From: Caulobacter sp. BK020
GTDB lineage: Bacteria > Pseudomonadota > Alphaproteobacteria > Caulobacterales > Caulobacteraceae
Direction of reading: 5' to 3'
Assembly (NCBI RefSeq): GCF_004342605.1
Contig: NZ_SLZL01000027.1
Span: 1 to 45,691 of the forward strand
DNA length: 45,691 bases
The notes beneath the pieces were generated by a model, which did no database searches, was not told the origin of the DNA, and was given only the letters and a program-made list of their open reading frames with translations. The position numbers and the translations under genes are program-made. Within the stretch, counting starts at the first letter, position 1, and the number at the start of each line of letters is the position of its first letter. Shown in pieces: positions 28,916 to 38,693 of this stretch.

Positions 28916-30020
28916 TCAGGGTGTCGGAGATGCCGAGGGCCGCGCGCTGATCGGCGGGGATCGAGGCGTGAGTCATGATGGCCGGATGCTCGATCAGGCT
29001 CTCCACCCCGCCCAGGCTTTCGGCCAGGGTGAACAGGCGTGTGCGCTCCAGAACCCGCCGGGCGGTGTTCACGTCGCCCTTCAGCTCGACCGAGATGATC
29101 CCGCCGAACCCGCCCTGCATCTGGCGGCGGGCCAGGTCGTGCTGCGGATGGCTGGGCAGGCCGGGATAGATCACCCGGGCCACGTCCTTGCGGGTCGACA
29201 GCCACTTGGCGATGGTCAAGGCGCTGTCGCAGGCCCGCTGCATGCGCAGGGCCAGGGTCTTGACCCCACGCAGGACCAGGAAGCTGTCGAACGGCCCCAG
29301 CACCGCCCCGACGGCGTTCTGCAGGAACCTCAGCTTGTCGGCGATCTCGGCGTTGTCGCCGACCACCGCCACCCCCGCCACGACGTCGGAGTGGCCGTTC
29401 AGGTACTTGGTGGCCGAGTGCATGACGATGTCGAAGCCCAGCTCCAGCGGCCGCTGGACGAACGGGCTGGCGAAAGTGTTGTCGGCCACGGTGATCAGGC
29501 CGTGCCTTTTCGCGAGCGCGGCGATGCCCGCCAGATCCGCCAGACGCAGCATGGGATTGGTCGGCGTCTCGACCCAGATCATCCTCGTGGCCGGCGTGAT
29601 CGCCGCCTCGATGGCGGAGAGGTCGCCCATGTCGACGAAGCTGAAGGTCAGGCCGGCCGAACGCTTGCGCACCTTGTCGAACAGCCGGAACGAGCCGCCA
29701 TAGAGGTCGTCGCTGGCGATCACGTGGGCGCCGCTGTCGAGGATCTCCAGGATCGTCGAGGCCGCCGCCAGACCCGAGGCGAAGGCGAACCCGGCCGTCC
29801 CGCTTTCCAGGTCGGCGATGCAGCGCTCGAACGCGAAGCGGGTGGGGTTGTGGCTGCGACTGTATTCGAAGCCCTTGTGCTCCCCGGGGCTGGACTGGAC
29901 ATAGGTCGAGGTCGCGTAGATCGGCACCATCACCGCCCCGGTGGTCGGATCGGGGAACTGGCCGCCATGGATCGTGCGGGTGGCGAAGGCCAGGCGGTTC
30001 TTGCCGGGGATGTCGGTCAT
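28833..30020 (-). CDS. Cystathionine gamma-lyase / gamma-synthase family enzyme
   Basis: 395 residues, PLP-dependent Cys/Met metabolism family. N-terminal TRTIHGGQFPDPTTGAVMVP, YSRSHNPTRFAFERCIADLE, SDDLYGGSFRLFD, VADNTFASPFVQRPLELG and the Schiff-base motif MHSATKYLNGHSDV (Lys near residue 205) are all present. Downstream of a cystathionine beta-synthase gene, it most likely cleaves cystathionine to cysteine, 2-oxobutyrate and ammonia (reverse transsulfuration); gamma-synthase activity cannot be excluded by sequence. It starts 15 bp after the ParE stop, without a strong ribosome binding site, so translation may depend on read-through from upstream. Its 3' end overlaps mscS. Confidence 0.9.
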   Translation of the reverse strand: MTDIPGKNRLAFATRTIHGGQFPDPTTGAVMVPIYATSTYVQSSPGEHKGFEYSRSHNPTRFAFERCIADLESGTAGFAFASGLAAASTILEILDSGAHVIASDDLYGGSFRLFDKVRKRSAGLTFSFVDMGDLSAIEAAITPATRMIWVETPTNPMLRLADLAGIAALAKRHGLITVADNTFASPFVQRPLELGFDIVMHSATKYLNGHSDVVAGVAVVGDNAEIADKLRFLQNAVGAVLGPFDSFLVLRGVKTLALRMQRACDSALTIAKWLSTRKDVARVIYPGLPSHPQHDLARRQMQGGFGGIISVELKGDVNTARRVLERTRLFTLAESLGGVESLIEHPAIMTHASIPADQRAALGISDTLIRLSVGIEDCEDLIADLSEALGGGGAA

Positions 30021-30035
30021 GCGGGAGCTTTCAGG

Positions 30036-30356
30036 CTAGGCTTGGTTTTGCGGCAAGTTCTGAAGGATCGCCGGAAGATCCTGCGAACCGTGAAGTACGC
30101 GCATGATGATCGGTGGTCGGCGCGCGGCGTTGTAGATGGCGACATAGGGAAAGCCCAGGAGCGGTGCGAACCGGTAGGGGGCGCCGACAATCTCCGGTCG
30201 AGCCGTTCCAGTCTGCGGAAAATTCCCCAGCTGGGTCAGCAGCGCCGACATTTTCAACTGAAAGGTCCGCGCGGCGGCTTTGCTGTCCTTGGCGATAAAT
30301 AGGGCGGCGGCCGCAACGTCACGTTGGGCTGGAACCGATAGGATCGCCCGGATCAT
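30036..30356 (-). CDS. parE: ParE-type toxin (RelE/ParE superfamily)
   Basis: 106 residues. The start MIRAILSVPAQRDVAAAALFIAKDS and the core RPEIVGAPYRFAPLLGFPYVAIYNA followed by IIMRVLHGSQDL are the ParE/RelE fold with its terminal RVLHGxxD motif. ParE toxins poison DNA gyrase. The ATG directly follows the antitoxin stop, so translation is coupled. The C-terminal tail (ILQNLPQNQA) is slightly long. The gene sits between the CBS and CGL genes of a transsulfuration operon. Confidence 0.88.
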   Translation of the reverse strand: MIRAILSVPAQRDVAAAALFIAKDSKAAARTFQLKMSALLTQLGNFPQTGTARPEIVGAPYRFAPLLGFPYVAIYNAARRPPIIMRVLHGSQDLPAILQNLPQNQA

Positions 30357-30602
30357 CTATTCGGCGGCTTCGATGATGGCGTCCAGTTCAGCCATCATCT
30401 CGTCGTGAGTGACGAACTCGCCCCGATCGATCTCGGCCTCGATCGCTTCCAGCATCGCCATAAACCGGCGGCGCTCTTCGGCTTCCTGTAACAGGCGCAA
30501 ACCTGAACGCACAACTTCGCTGACATTGTTGTAGCGACCCTCCGTCACGCAGTCCTTGGCGAACTTTTCAAGCGCCGGCGTCAGATGGACGTTCGTGGAC
30601 AT
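30357..30602 (-). CDS. parD: ParD-type antitoxin
   Basis: 81 residues. MSTNVHLTPALEKFAKDCVTEGRYNNVSEVVRSGLRLLQE is the ParD/CopG ribbon-helix-helix region (YNNVSEVVRSGLRLL is diagnostic), and the acidic C-terminal half is what binds the toxin. GAGG precedes the ATG, and a perfect inverted repeat lies just upstream (30612-30628). It is expected to neutralise ParE and repress its own operon. Placed 59 bp after the CBS stop on the same strand. Confidence 0.9.
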   Translation of the reverse strand: MSTNVHLTPALEKFAKDCVTEGRYNNVSEVVRSGLRLLQEAEERRRFMAMLEAIEAEIDRGEFVTHDEMMAELDAIIEAAE

Positions 30603-30611
30603 GGCGACCTC

Positions 30612-30628
30612 ATGTCAAACCTTGACAT
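30612..30628. promoter_or_regulatory. Candidate ParD operator
   Basis: Perfect inverted repeat ATGTCAA-ACC-TTGACAT immediately upstream of the parD ribosome binding site (about 10-26 bases before the start codon). Ribbon-helix-helix antitoxins bind such short repeats at their own promoter; the match to ParD is inferred from position. Confidence 0.65.
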
Positions 30629-30661
30629 AGAATGTGCTTCCTCGGATCGGGACGCAAGAGT

Positions 30662-32062
30662 TCACGCGCTGAGCCGCAGATGGTTGATCAGGTCCACCCG
30701 GGTGATCACCCCGACGAACTCGTCGCCGTCGCAGACCAGGGCCACCTCGTCGCGGTCGAAGACCTCCGGCAGGGCGTCGACGCCTTGCGTCGATTGCAGC
30801 GTGTTGACCGCCTTGGTCATGGCCTTGCCGACAGGGGTCTTGAACTTGGGTCCGCGGTCGTCGTCGGCCCCTTCGACGGCGGCCAGGATGTCGCTCTCGT
30901 CGAGGATGCCGACCAGCTTGCCATGGTCGACCACCGGCAGCTGGCTGATGTCGCTGCTGCGCATGCGGTTGTAGGCGGTCAGCAGGGTGTCGTCCGGCCC
31001 GATGGCCACCACCCCGCCGTCGGCGTAGCGCTTGGCGATCAGGTCGCGCAGGTCGCCGTGCAGCTCGCGCTGGTCGAAGCCGTGGGCGGCCAGCCACATG
31101 TCGTTGAACATCTTGGTCAGGTACTTGGCGCCGGTGTCGCAGACCAGGGTCACCACCCGCTTCGGCTCGGTCTGCTCGCGGCACCAGCGCAGCGCCGCCG
31201 CCAGCAGGGTGCCCGAGGACGAGCCCGCCAGCACGCCTTCCTTGCGCAGCAGCAGGCGGGCGGTGTCGACGCTCTCGCGGTCGCTGATCGAATAGGCCTT
31301 CCGCACGAAGTCCATCTGGGCGTTGGCCGGGATGAAGTCCTCGCCGATGCCCTCGACGATCCACGAGCCGGCCTCGCCATAGGTTCCGGTCGCCACGTAG
31401 TCGCAAAGGATCGACCCAACGGGATCGGCCAGCACCATCTGGGTCTTCGGCGAATGCTTGGCCATGAACCGGCCGATGCCCGTCAGGGTGCCGCCGGAGC
31501 CGACGCCGACCACCACCGCGTCGATGTCGCCGTCCATCTGCTCGAAGATCTCGGGGGCGGTCGTGGTCTCGTGGGCCATCGGATTGGCCGGGTTCTCGAA
31601 CTGGTTGACATAGATCGCGCCGGGGATCGACTGGGCCAGGGTCTGGGCCATGTCCTGGTAGTATTCCGGGTGGCCCTTGCCGACGTCGCTGCGGGTCAGG
31701 CGTACGTCCACGCCCATGGCCCGCAGGTGCAGGATCTTCTCCCGCGCCATCTTGTCGGGCACCACCAGGATCAGCTTGTAGCCCTTCAGGGTCGCCACCT
31801 GGGCCAGGCCCAGGCCCGTATTGCCGGCCGTGGCCTCGATGATCGTACCGCCTGGCTTGAGGCTGCCATCGGCCTCGGCCGCATCGATCATCGAGCGGGC
31901 CACGCGATCCTTGATCGAGCCGCCGGGGTTCTGGTTCTCCAGCTTCAGGAACAGCCGGCACGGGCCAGTGTCGAGGTTGCGAACCTCGACCATCGGCGTG
32001 CGGCCGATCAGATCCAGCGCGGAACCGACGACCGGAGGAAGGGTGGATTTGGGGTCGTTCAT
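30662..32062 (-). CDS. Cystathionine beta-synthase with C-terminal CBS domains
   Basis: 466 residues. The PLP domain (about 1-325) holds GRTPMVEVRNL, the Schiff-base Lys51 in NPGGSIKDRVARSM, the phosphate loop TAGNTGLGLAQVA and GVGSGGTLTGIGRFM. Residues from about 345 form two CBS repeats (VVAIGPDDTLLTAYNRM, ISQLPVVDHGKLVGILDESD, then ALVCDGDEFVGVITRVDLINHL), the regulatory module that binds adenosine ligands such as S-adenosylmethionine in some members. Joins serine and homocysteine to cystathionine, the first step of reverse transsulfuration. The downstream CGL supports this role; a simple cysteine synthase would normally lack CBS repeats. Upstream lies a run of short palindromes. Confidence 0.92.
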   Translation of the reverse strand: MNDPKSTLPPVVGSALDLIGRTPMVEVRNLDTGPCRLFLKLENQNPGGSIKDRVARSMIDAAEADGSLKPGGTIIEATAGNTGLGLAQVATLKGYKLILVVPDKMAREKILHLRAMGVDVRLTRSDVGKGHPEYYQDMAQTLAQSIPGAIYVNQFENPANPMAHETTTAPEIFEQMDGDIDAVVVGVGSGGTLTGIGRFMAKHSPKTQMVLADPVGSILCDYVATGTYGEAGSWIVEGIGEDFIPANAQMDFVRKAYSISDRESVDTARLLLRKEGVLAGSSSGTLLAAALRWCREQTEPKRVVTLVCDTGAKYLTKMFNDMWLAAHGFDQRELHGDLRDLIAKRYADGGVVAIGPDDTLLTAYNRMRSSDISQLPVVDHGKLVGILDESDILAAVEGADDDRGPKFKTPVGKAMTKAVNTLQSTQGVDALPEVFDRDEVALVCDGDEFVGVITRVDLINHLRLSA

Positions 32063-32145
32063 GGCGCAACTCGGCGACAGAGAGAAATGATCTCCCTATC
32101 TATGCCCGTTTCGCGAAAGCGCAAACACCGTTACGCGAGCTTGAC

Positions 32146-32159
32146 CGCAAGCGCTTGCG
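32146..32159. promoter_or_regulatory. Perfect 14-bp palindrome upstream of CBS
   Basis: CGCAAGCGCTTGCG is fully self-complementary, 84-97 bases before the CBS start. The AAGCGCTT core is typical of LacI/GalR-family operators. No LacI-type gene is present in the window, so the regulator is unknown. Confidence 0.35.
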
Positions 32160-32164
32160 CCGCC

Positions 32165-32398
32165 TCAGGCCCCGCAGGCGGCGAGCCTGTCCAGCCGCCA
32201 TTCGCGGGCGAACTTGCGGCCGACCCCGGCGTCCTCGAACACCACCTTGCGACGCTCGCCCGAAAGATCCGGAGCATTGTGGATCATCACGAACGGAAAG
32301 CCGTTGCGCGACAGGAAGGCCTGGACGAAGGCCGAGAAGCGCAGGGCTTCCTCGGCGGACGCGATGCAGATCTCGACGGCGATGTCGGCGGCGTTCAT
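32165..32398 (-). CDS. Small protein of unknown function
   Basis: 77 residues beginning MNAADIAVEICIASAEEALRF. I do not recognise a family. It has a plausible mixed alpha/beta pattern (FVQAFLSRNGFPFVMIHN, then RRKVVFEDAGVGRKFAREW) and ends RLAACGA. GGGAG lies 7 bases before the ATG. It is flanked upstream by the transaldolase terminator and by the palindrome at 32440-32453, so it probably has its own promoter. It lies 102 bp before CBS on the same strand. A GCCGCCT/AGGCGGC hairpin spans the stop codon. Confidence 0.65.
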   Translation of the reverse strand: MNAADIAVEICIASAEEALRFSAFVQAFLSRNGFPFVMIHNAPDLSGERRKVVFEDAGVGRKFAREWRLDRLAACGA

Positions 32399-32439
32399 GG
32401 GCGCGCTCCCGGATGATTGCCAGGAGCCTAACGCACGAA

Positions 32440-32453
32440 TTCGCAAATGCGAA
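32440..32453. promoter_or_regulatory. Palindrome upstream of the small unknown gene
   Basis: TTCGCA-AA-TGCGAA: perfect 6-base arms with a two-base spacer, 42-55 bases before the ATG at 32398. Operator-like position; regulator unknown. Confidence 0.4.
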
Positions 32454-32472
32454 CGCTCTTCGCAGCTGCACA

Positions 32473-32503
32473 ATAAAACGACCCCGGATCAAATCCGGGG
32501 TCG
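32473..32503 (-). terminator. Rho-independent terminator after transaldolase
   Basis: On the minus strand a perfect 11-bp stem (CGACCCCGGAT with ATCCGGGGTCG) and a three-base loop are followed by TTTTATT. It begins 28 bases after the transaldolase stop. Confidence 0.88.
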
Positions 32504-32530
32504 CGCGATAATCAGGCGGATCGCCCGCGT

Positions 32531-33184
32531 CTAGAGGATCGACTGCCCGGTCCCCGCCCAGTCCTTCAGGAACTGCTCCAGCCCCTTGTCGGTCAGGGGA
32601 TGCTTGAACAGGTCGCCAAACACGGCCGGCGGGGTGGTAACCACGTCGGCGCCGACGATGGCCGCGTCCTTGACGTGGGCGACATTGCGCACCGAGGCGG
32701 CCAGGATCTCGGTCTCGTAGCCGTAGTTGTCGTAGATCGCGCGGATGTCGCGGATCAGGTCCATGCCGTCGAAGCCGTAGTCGTCCAGGCGGCCGATGAA
32801 CGGCGAGACGTAGGTCGCGCCGGCCTTGGCGGCCAGCAGGGCCTGGGTCGGCGAGAAGCACAGGGTGACATTGGTCGAGATGCCTTCGCCGGCGAAGGCC
32901 GCGCAGGCGATCAGGCCGTCGCGGGTCAGCGGGATCTTGACGACCACGTTCGGGGCGATAGCGGCCAGCTTCTTGCCCTCGGCGATCATCGCCTCGTGCG
33001 TGGTCGCGGCGACCTCGGCGCTGATCGGGCCCGGCACCAGGTCGCAGATCTCGGCGATCACCTCAAGCATCGGGCGGCCGGCCTTGGCGATCAGGGTCGG
33101 ATTGGTGGTCACCCCGTCCACCAGGCCGGTGGAGGCCAGGTCGGCGATGACCTTGGTGTCGGTGCTGTCGAGGAAGATTTGCAT
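32531..33184 (-). CDS. tal: Transaldolase, FSA/TalC subfamily
   Basis: 217 residues, the short transaldolase form. Begins MQIFLDSTDTKVIADLASTG; GVTTNPTLIAKAG and the Schiff-base Lys83 in NVVVKIPLTRDG are conserved, as are STNVTLCFSPTQALLAAKAG and YVSPFIGRLDD. It exchanges three-carbon units in the pentose phosphate pathway, or acts as fructose-6-phosphate aldolase; the subfamilies differ by few residues and I favour transaldolase. The start was set at 33184 because homology begins there. It follows the GmhB-like gene by 34 bp and ends in its own terminator. Confidence 0.93.
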   Translation of the reverse strand: MQIFLDSTDTKVIADLASTGLVDGVTTNPTLIAKAGRPMLEVIAEICDLVPGPISAEVAATTHEAMIAEGKKLAAIAPNVVVKIPLTRDGLIACAAFAGEGISTNVTLCFSPTQALLAAKAGATYVSPFIGRLDDYGFDGMDLIRDIRAIYDNYGYETEILAASVRNVAHVKDAAIVGADVVTTPPAVFGDLFKHPLTDKGLEQFLKDWAGTGQSIL

Positions 33185-33218
33185 GGGTTTGGGCTTTGTT
33201 CCGGAGGTTTGAGTTCGT

Positions 33219-33779
33219 TTATCGGTCCCGCGATCCCGCGCCAAGGCCGGCGGCCGGAAAACGCTCGCCGAGGCTTTGGCGCAGGAAGGCCAGCAGGTCG
33301 CCGCCGGGGAACTTCAGTCCCTCGACGCCGGCCCGACGGGCGGCCTCGACGTCCGAGCCCTTGTCGCCGATCAGCACGGTTTCTTCCGGCGCCAGCGCCC
33401 ACTCGGCCAACCCGCGCAGGATCATGCCCGGGTTGGGCTTGCGGTCGGGATGGTCGGGATGGCGGTAGCGATCCTCGACGGCGTCCGCGTGGTGGGGCGC
33501 GACATAGAAAGCGTCGATCCGCCCGCCCGCCTCGGCCAGTCCGGCCTGCAGAGCGTCGTGGAAAGCGTCGACCTGAGCTTCCGTAAAATAGCCGCGCGCC
33601 ACGCCGGACTGGTTGGTGACCACCAGCACCTTCACGCCGGCCGCGTTCAGCGCCGCGACCGCCTCCCGGGCCCCTTCGATCCAGTCCAGCCGCTCGGGCT
33701 CGCAGACATAGCCGTGGTCGAGGTTCAGCACCCCGTCGCGATCGAGGAAGACGGCTTTCAGCGGCGCTTTTCCGGACAT
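33219..33779 (-). CDS. HAD phosphatase, GmhB/HisB-N-like, without zinc cysteines
   Basis: 186 residues, HAD-IIIA. The nucleophile motif is VFLDRDGVLN (Asp13, Asp15), then VLVVTNQSGVARGYF, RKPNPGMI and IGDKGSDVEAARRAG: the complete set for D-glycero-D-manno-heptose-1,7-bisphosphate 7-phosphatase-like enzymes (LPS heptose synthesis). Where GmhB has CxH and CxC zinc ligands this protein reads YVAPHH and HPDHPDRKP, so the cysteines are missing. It may be a zinc-free GmhB or act on another sugar phosphate. Placed directly upstream of tal and divergent from the AGE epimerase, among sugar-nucleotide genes. Confidence 0.8.
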   Translation of the reverse strand: MSGKAPLKAVFLDRDGVLNLDHGYVCEPERLDWIEGAREAVAALNAAGVKVLVVTNQSGVARGYFTEAQVDAFHDALQAGLAEAGGRIDAFYVAPHHADAVEDRYRHPDHPDRKPNPGMILRGLAEWALAPEETVLIGDKGSDVEAARRAGVEGLKFPGGDLLAFLRQSLGERFPAAGLGAGSRDR

Positions 33780-33900
33780 GCCCTGGCCTTACGCCAGGCC
33801 TCGCGACGCGACAAGGCGGCGGGCGGGCTTGGCGAACCCCGGCGGGACGGCCTAGAACGGCGAACCTTTCGAAACCGCCCCCGCCCTCCAAGGACCGCAG

Positions 33901-35058
33901 ATGACCGACGACTTCGCCCGCCTTGTCCGCCTGCGCGACGACCTCAAGGCCTGGGCCCTGGAACAGGCCTTCCCGATCTGGTGGGAGGTCGGCGCCGACA
34001 GGGTCAACGGCGGCTTCTTCGAGAAGATCGCCCTGGACGGGACGCCGGTAGAGGCGCCGCGGCGGGCGCGGGTCCAGCCCCGGCAGATCTATTCGTACGC
34101 GGTGGCCGGCCTGCTGGGCTGGGACGGCCCGTGGAAGCAGGCGCTGGAACACGGCCTGGACTTCTATCTGAGCAAGTACCGCCGCCCCGACGGCTTCATG
34201 CGCACCCTGGTGGCCAGCGACGGCTCGCCGCTGGACGACAAGGTCGACCTCTACGACCAGGCCTTCGGCCTGTTCGGCCTGGCCATGGCCAGCTCGGTGC
34301 TGCCCGAACGCGCCGACCTGCCGGCTCTGGCGACCGGCTTGCGCGACGCGCTCTACGCGACGCTCAAACACCCCGTGGCGGGTTTCGAGGAAAGCGTCCC
34401 GCGCACCCTGCCGCTGCTGTCAAACCCGCACATGCACCTGTTCGAGGCCAGCCTCGCCTGGGTGGAGACCGGCGGCGATGGCCGGTGGCGGGCCATGGCC
34501 GACGAGATCGCGGAACTGGCGCTGAGCAAGTTCATCGACCCGAAGAGCGGCGGTCTTCGTGAATATTATGACGGCGACTGGAATCCGGCGCCCGGGATCG
34601 ACGGTCGGATCATCGAGCCCGGCCACCAGTTCGAATGGGCCTGGCTGCTGCTGCGCTGGGGCAAACTGGCCGGCCGCGACGATGCGAAGAAGGCGGCGCT
34701 GCGGATGATCGAGATCGGCGAGGGCCCCGGCGTCGACCCCAAGCGCGGCGTGGCGATCTTCGCCTTGCTGGACGACATGAGCGTGCACGACGACATCGCC
34801 CGCCTCTGGGCCCAGACCGAACAGATCAAGGCCGGCGTCCTAGCGGCCCGGGTCACCGGCGACGCACGCTGGTGGGCCACGGCCGCCAACGGCGCCGAGG
34901 CGCTCCTGAAGTATTTCGACGTGCCGGTGAAGGGCCTGTGGCGCGACAAGCTGCGGGCGGACGGGACCTTCGTTGACGAAGCCGCGCCCGCCAGCTCGTT
35001 CTACCACATCGTCTGCGCGGTCCTGGAGCTGGACCAGGCGGTCAAAGCCACATCGTGA
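33901..35058 (+). CDS. AGE-family sugar epimerase/isomerase
   Basis: 385 residues, (alpha/alpha)6 barrel. WWEVGADRVNGGFFEKIALDG, RRARVQPRQIYSYAVAGLLGW, DLYDQAFGLFGLAMA, NPHMHLFEASLAW with conserved His, and EPGHQFEWAWLLLRWG are the active-site segments of N-acylglucosamine 2-epimerase/mannose isomerase (AGE, YihS-like). Its 3' end overlaps the convergent mannose-1-phosphate guanylyltransferase gene by 17 bases. In this setting it may supply mannose-6-phosphate for GDP-mannose, standing in for a classical PMI; that is inference from context. Confidence 0.87.
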   Translation: MTDDFARLVRLRDDLKAWALEQAFPIWWEVGADRVNGGFFEKIALDGTPVEAPRRARVQPRQIYSYAVAGLLGWDGPWKQALEHGLDFYLSKYRRPDGFMRTLVASDGSPLDDKVDLYDQAFGLFGLAMASSVLPERADLPALATGLRDALYATLKHPVAGFEESVPRTLPLLSNPHMHLFEASLAWVETGGDGRWRAMADEIAELALSKFIDPKSGGLREYYDGDWNPAPGIDGRIIEPGHQFEWAWLLLRWGKLAGRDDAKKAALRMIEIGEGPGVDPKRGVAIFALLDDMSVHDDIARLWAQTEQIKAGVLAARVTGDARWWATAANGAEALLKYFDVPVKGLWRDKLRADGTFVDEAAPASSFYHIVCAVLELDQAVKATS

Positions 35059-36358
35059 CCAGCACAGCGCTGGTCGCCGCGGCGCGGACCAGGGTCGGCG
35101 AGTGCAGGTCCTCGCGGGCGCCGGCCGCATAGGTCGCACCTTCCGCGACCAGCTCTCCATCCAGAACCTGGATGGAGCTGGACGGCAGGCTGGCCACCGC
35201 GCCGGCTTCCAGACGCCAGATCTGGACCTCGGCCTTGGCCGACTTTGTCACCGGCTGACGCTCGACGCCGCCGCTTATGGCGATGGCGTGGCGATGGGCG
35301 ATATCGCGGCCGCTGGCCTTGAGCACGTCAACGAGGGTCTTGACGCCCTGGGCGTCGTCGCGCCTGCAGACCAGCACCGCGTCGGGCTCGGCGACGATCA
35401 GCAGGTCCTCGACGCCGATCGTCCCGACGAAGGGCCCCGTGGACCGCGCCAGCACCCCCTTGGACCGGATCAGATGGACGTCGCCGCTGGCGGCGTTGCC
35501 TTCGGCGTCGCGGATCGAAGCTTCCCAGATCGCGTCCCAGGCGCCCAGATCGGACCAGGTAAAGGCGGCCGGCGCCACCGCGGCGCGGCTGGTGCGCTCC
35601 ATGACCGCATAGTCCAGCGACTTCTTGGTGGTCCGGCCGAAGGCCTCTCGATCCAGGTGCAGCCGCACGCCGTCGCGCCGGCCGTCGCGCACCGACTCGA
35701 TCGCGCCGTCGCGGATCGCCGGTTCGAAGATCGCCAGCTCGTCCAGCAGCGTCTTGGCCGTGAAGGCGAAGTTGCCGCTGTTCCAGTAGTAGCCATCCTC
35801 GATATAGGCCTTGGCCCTGGGCAGGTCGGGCTTTTCGACGAACGCCGCCACCGCCTTGACGCCGCCCGGCAGGGCGTCGCCCGGCTTGATGTAGCCGAAC
35901 CCTGTCGCGGGCGAGGTCGGCTGCACGCCGAACGTGACGATCAAGCCGGTCTTGGACGCCTCGACCGCCACCAGCGCCGCCTCGCGGAACATCTCGGGTT
36001 CGGCGATGTGATGGTCGGCCGCCAGCATGAGCATCACCCCATCGGGCGACACCGAATGCACGTAGGCCGCGGCGGCGGCGACCGCCGGCGCGGAGTCCCG
36101 CGCCTCGGGCTCGATGATCACCGTCAGCTTGGCGCCCAGCTCCAAGGCCTGACGTTCGACCAACTCGGCCATGGCCTTGCCCGTGACCACCACGATCTCG
36201 TCTGCGCCCGGCAGGTCCGCAACCCGCAGAATGGTGTCCTGGAAGCTGGAACGATCGCCGATCAGCTTCAGGAACTGTTTGGGACGGTCGGCGCGCGAGG
36301 CTGGCCAAAGACGGGTTCCCGATCCTCCGCAAAGGATCACCGGATAGATAGCGGCCAA
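35042..36358 (-). CDS. manC: Mannose-1-phosphate guanylyltransferase
   Basis: 438 residues. Makes GDP-mannose from mannose-1-phosphate and GTP. Signature YPVILCGGSGTRLWPASRAD at the N-terminus, RPKQFLKLIGD, MLAADHHIAEP, the catalytic FVEKPDLPRAKAYIEDG (about residue 172) and YYWNSGNFAF. The C-terminus (about 345-438) is a weakened cupin-like tail (VQIWRLEAGAVASLPSSSIQ) without the usual phosphomannose isomerase domain. I prefer a TTG start at 36358, giving the family N-terminus MAAIYPVIL, with GGGGGGAG upstream; a longer TTG start at 36373 is possible. Follows nadE on the same strand (99 bp). Confidence 0.9.
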   Translation of the reverse strand: MAAIYPVILCGGSGTRLWPASRADRPKQFLKLIGDRSSFQDTILRVADLPGADEIVVVTGKAMAELVERQALELGAKLTVIIEPEARDSAPAVAAAAAYVHSVSPDGVMLMLAADHHIAEPEMFREAALVAVEASKTGLIVTFGVQPTSPATGFGYIKPGDALPGGVKAVAAFVEKPDLPRAKAYIEDGYYWNSGNFAFTAKTLLDELAIFEPAIRDGAIESVRDGRRDGVRLHLDREAFGRTTKKSLDYAVMERTSRAAVAPAAFTWSDLGAWDAIWEASIRDAEGNAASGDVHLIRSKGVLARSTGPFVGTIGVEDLLIVAEPDAVLVCRRDDAQGVKTLVDVLKASGRDIAHRHAIAISGGVERQPVTKSAKAEVQIWRLEAGAVASLPSSSIQVLDGELVAEGATYAAGAREDLHSPTLVRAAATSAVLVTMWL

Positions 36359-36457
36359 GACTCCCCCCAACAAAAAACTCAGTCGTTACAACCCGTGAGG
36401 TAGCACATCGCCCCTCCCGAACCAGAGACATATTGAAAACGTCGACGCTTTTCGGCG

Positions 36458-38494
<2,037 letters not shown>

Positions 38495-38513
38495 GAGACC
38501 CGGCCTTTCGAAG

Positions 38514-38534
38514 TTATGCTAAAAATGAGCATAA
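38514..38534. promoter_or_regulatory. Candidate operator upstream of nadE
   Basis: TTATGCT (38514-38520) and AGCATAA (38528-38534) are perfect inverted 7-mers with an AT-rich 7-base spacer, in otherwise GC-rich DNA, 20-40 bases before the nadE start. Position suits a repressor site; I cannot match it to a named regulator. Confidence 0.45.
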
Positions 38535-38693
38535 GCCTGTCTCCAGCTATAACGCGTGCGGACGTTGTTGCATAGCGCCCACGCAGGCGTTCCGGCGGAG
38601 CTCGCGGGCCGGCTCGCGGGTTGACCCCAGGGGGTCATCGTGCGACTCGCGGCCTCGCGCAGCCCCGCCGAACAAGAACAACCCGGAACTCCC

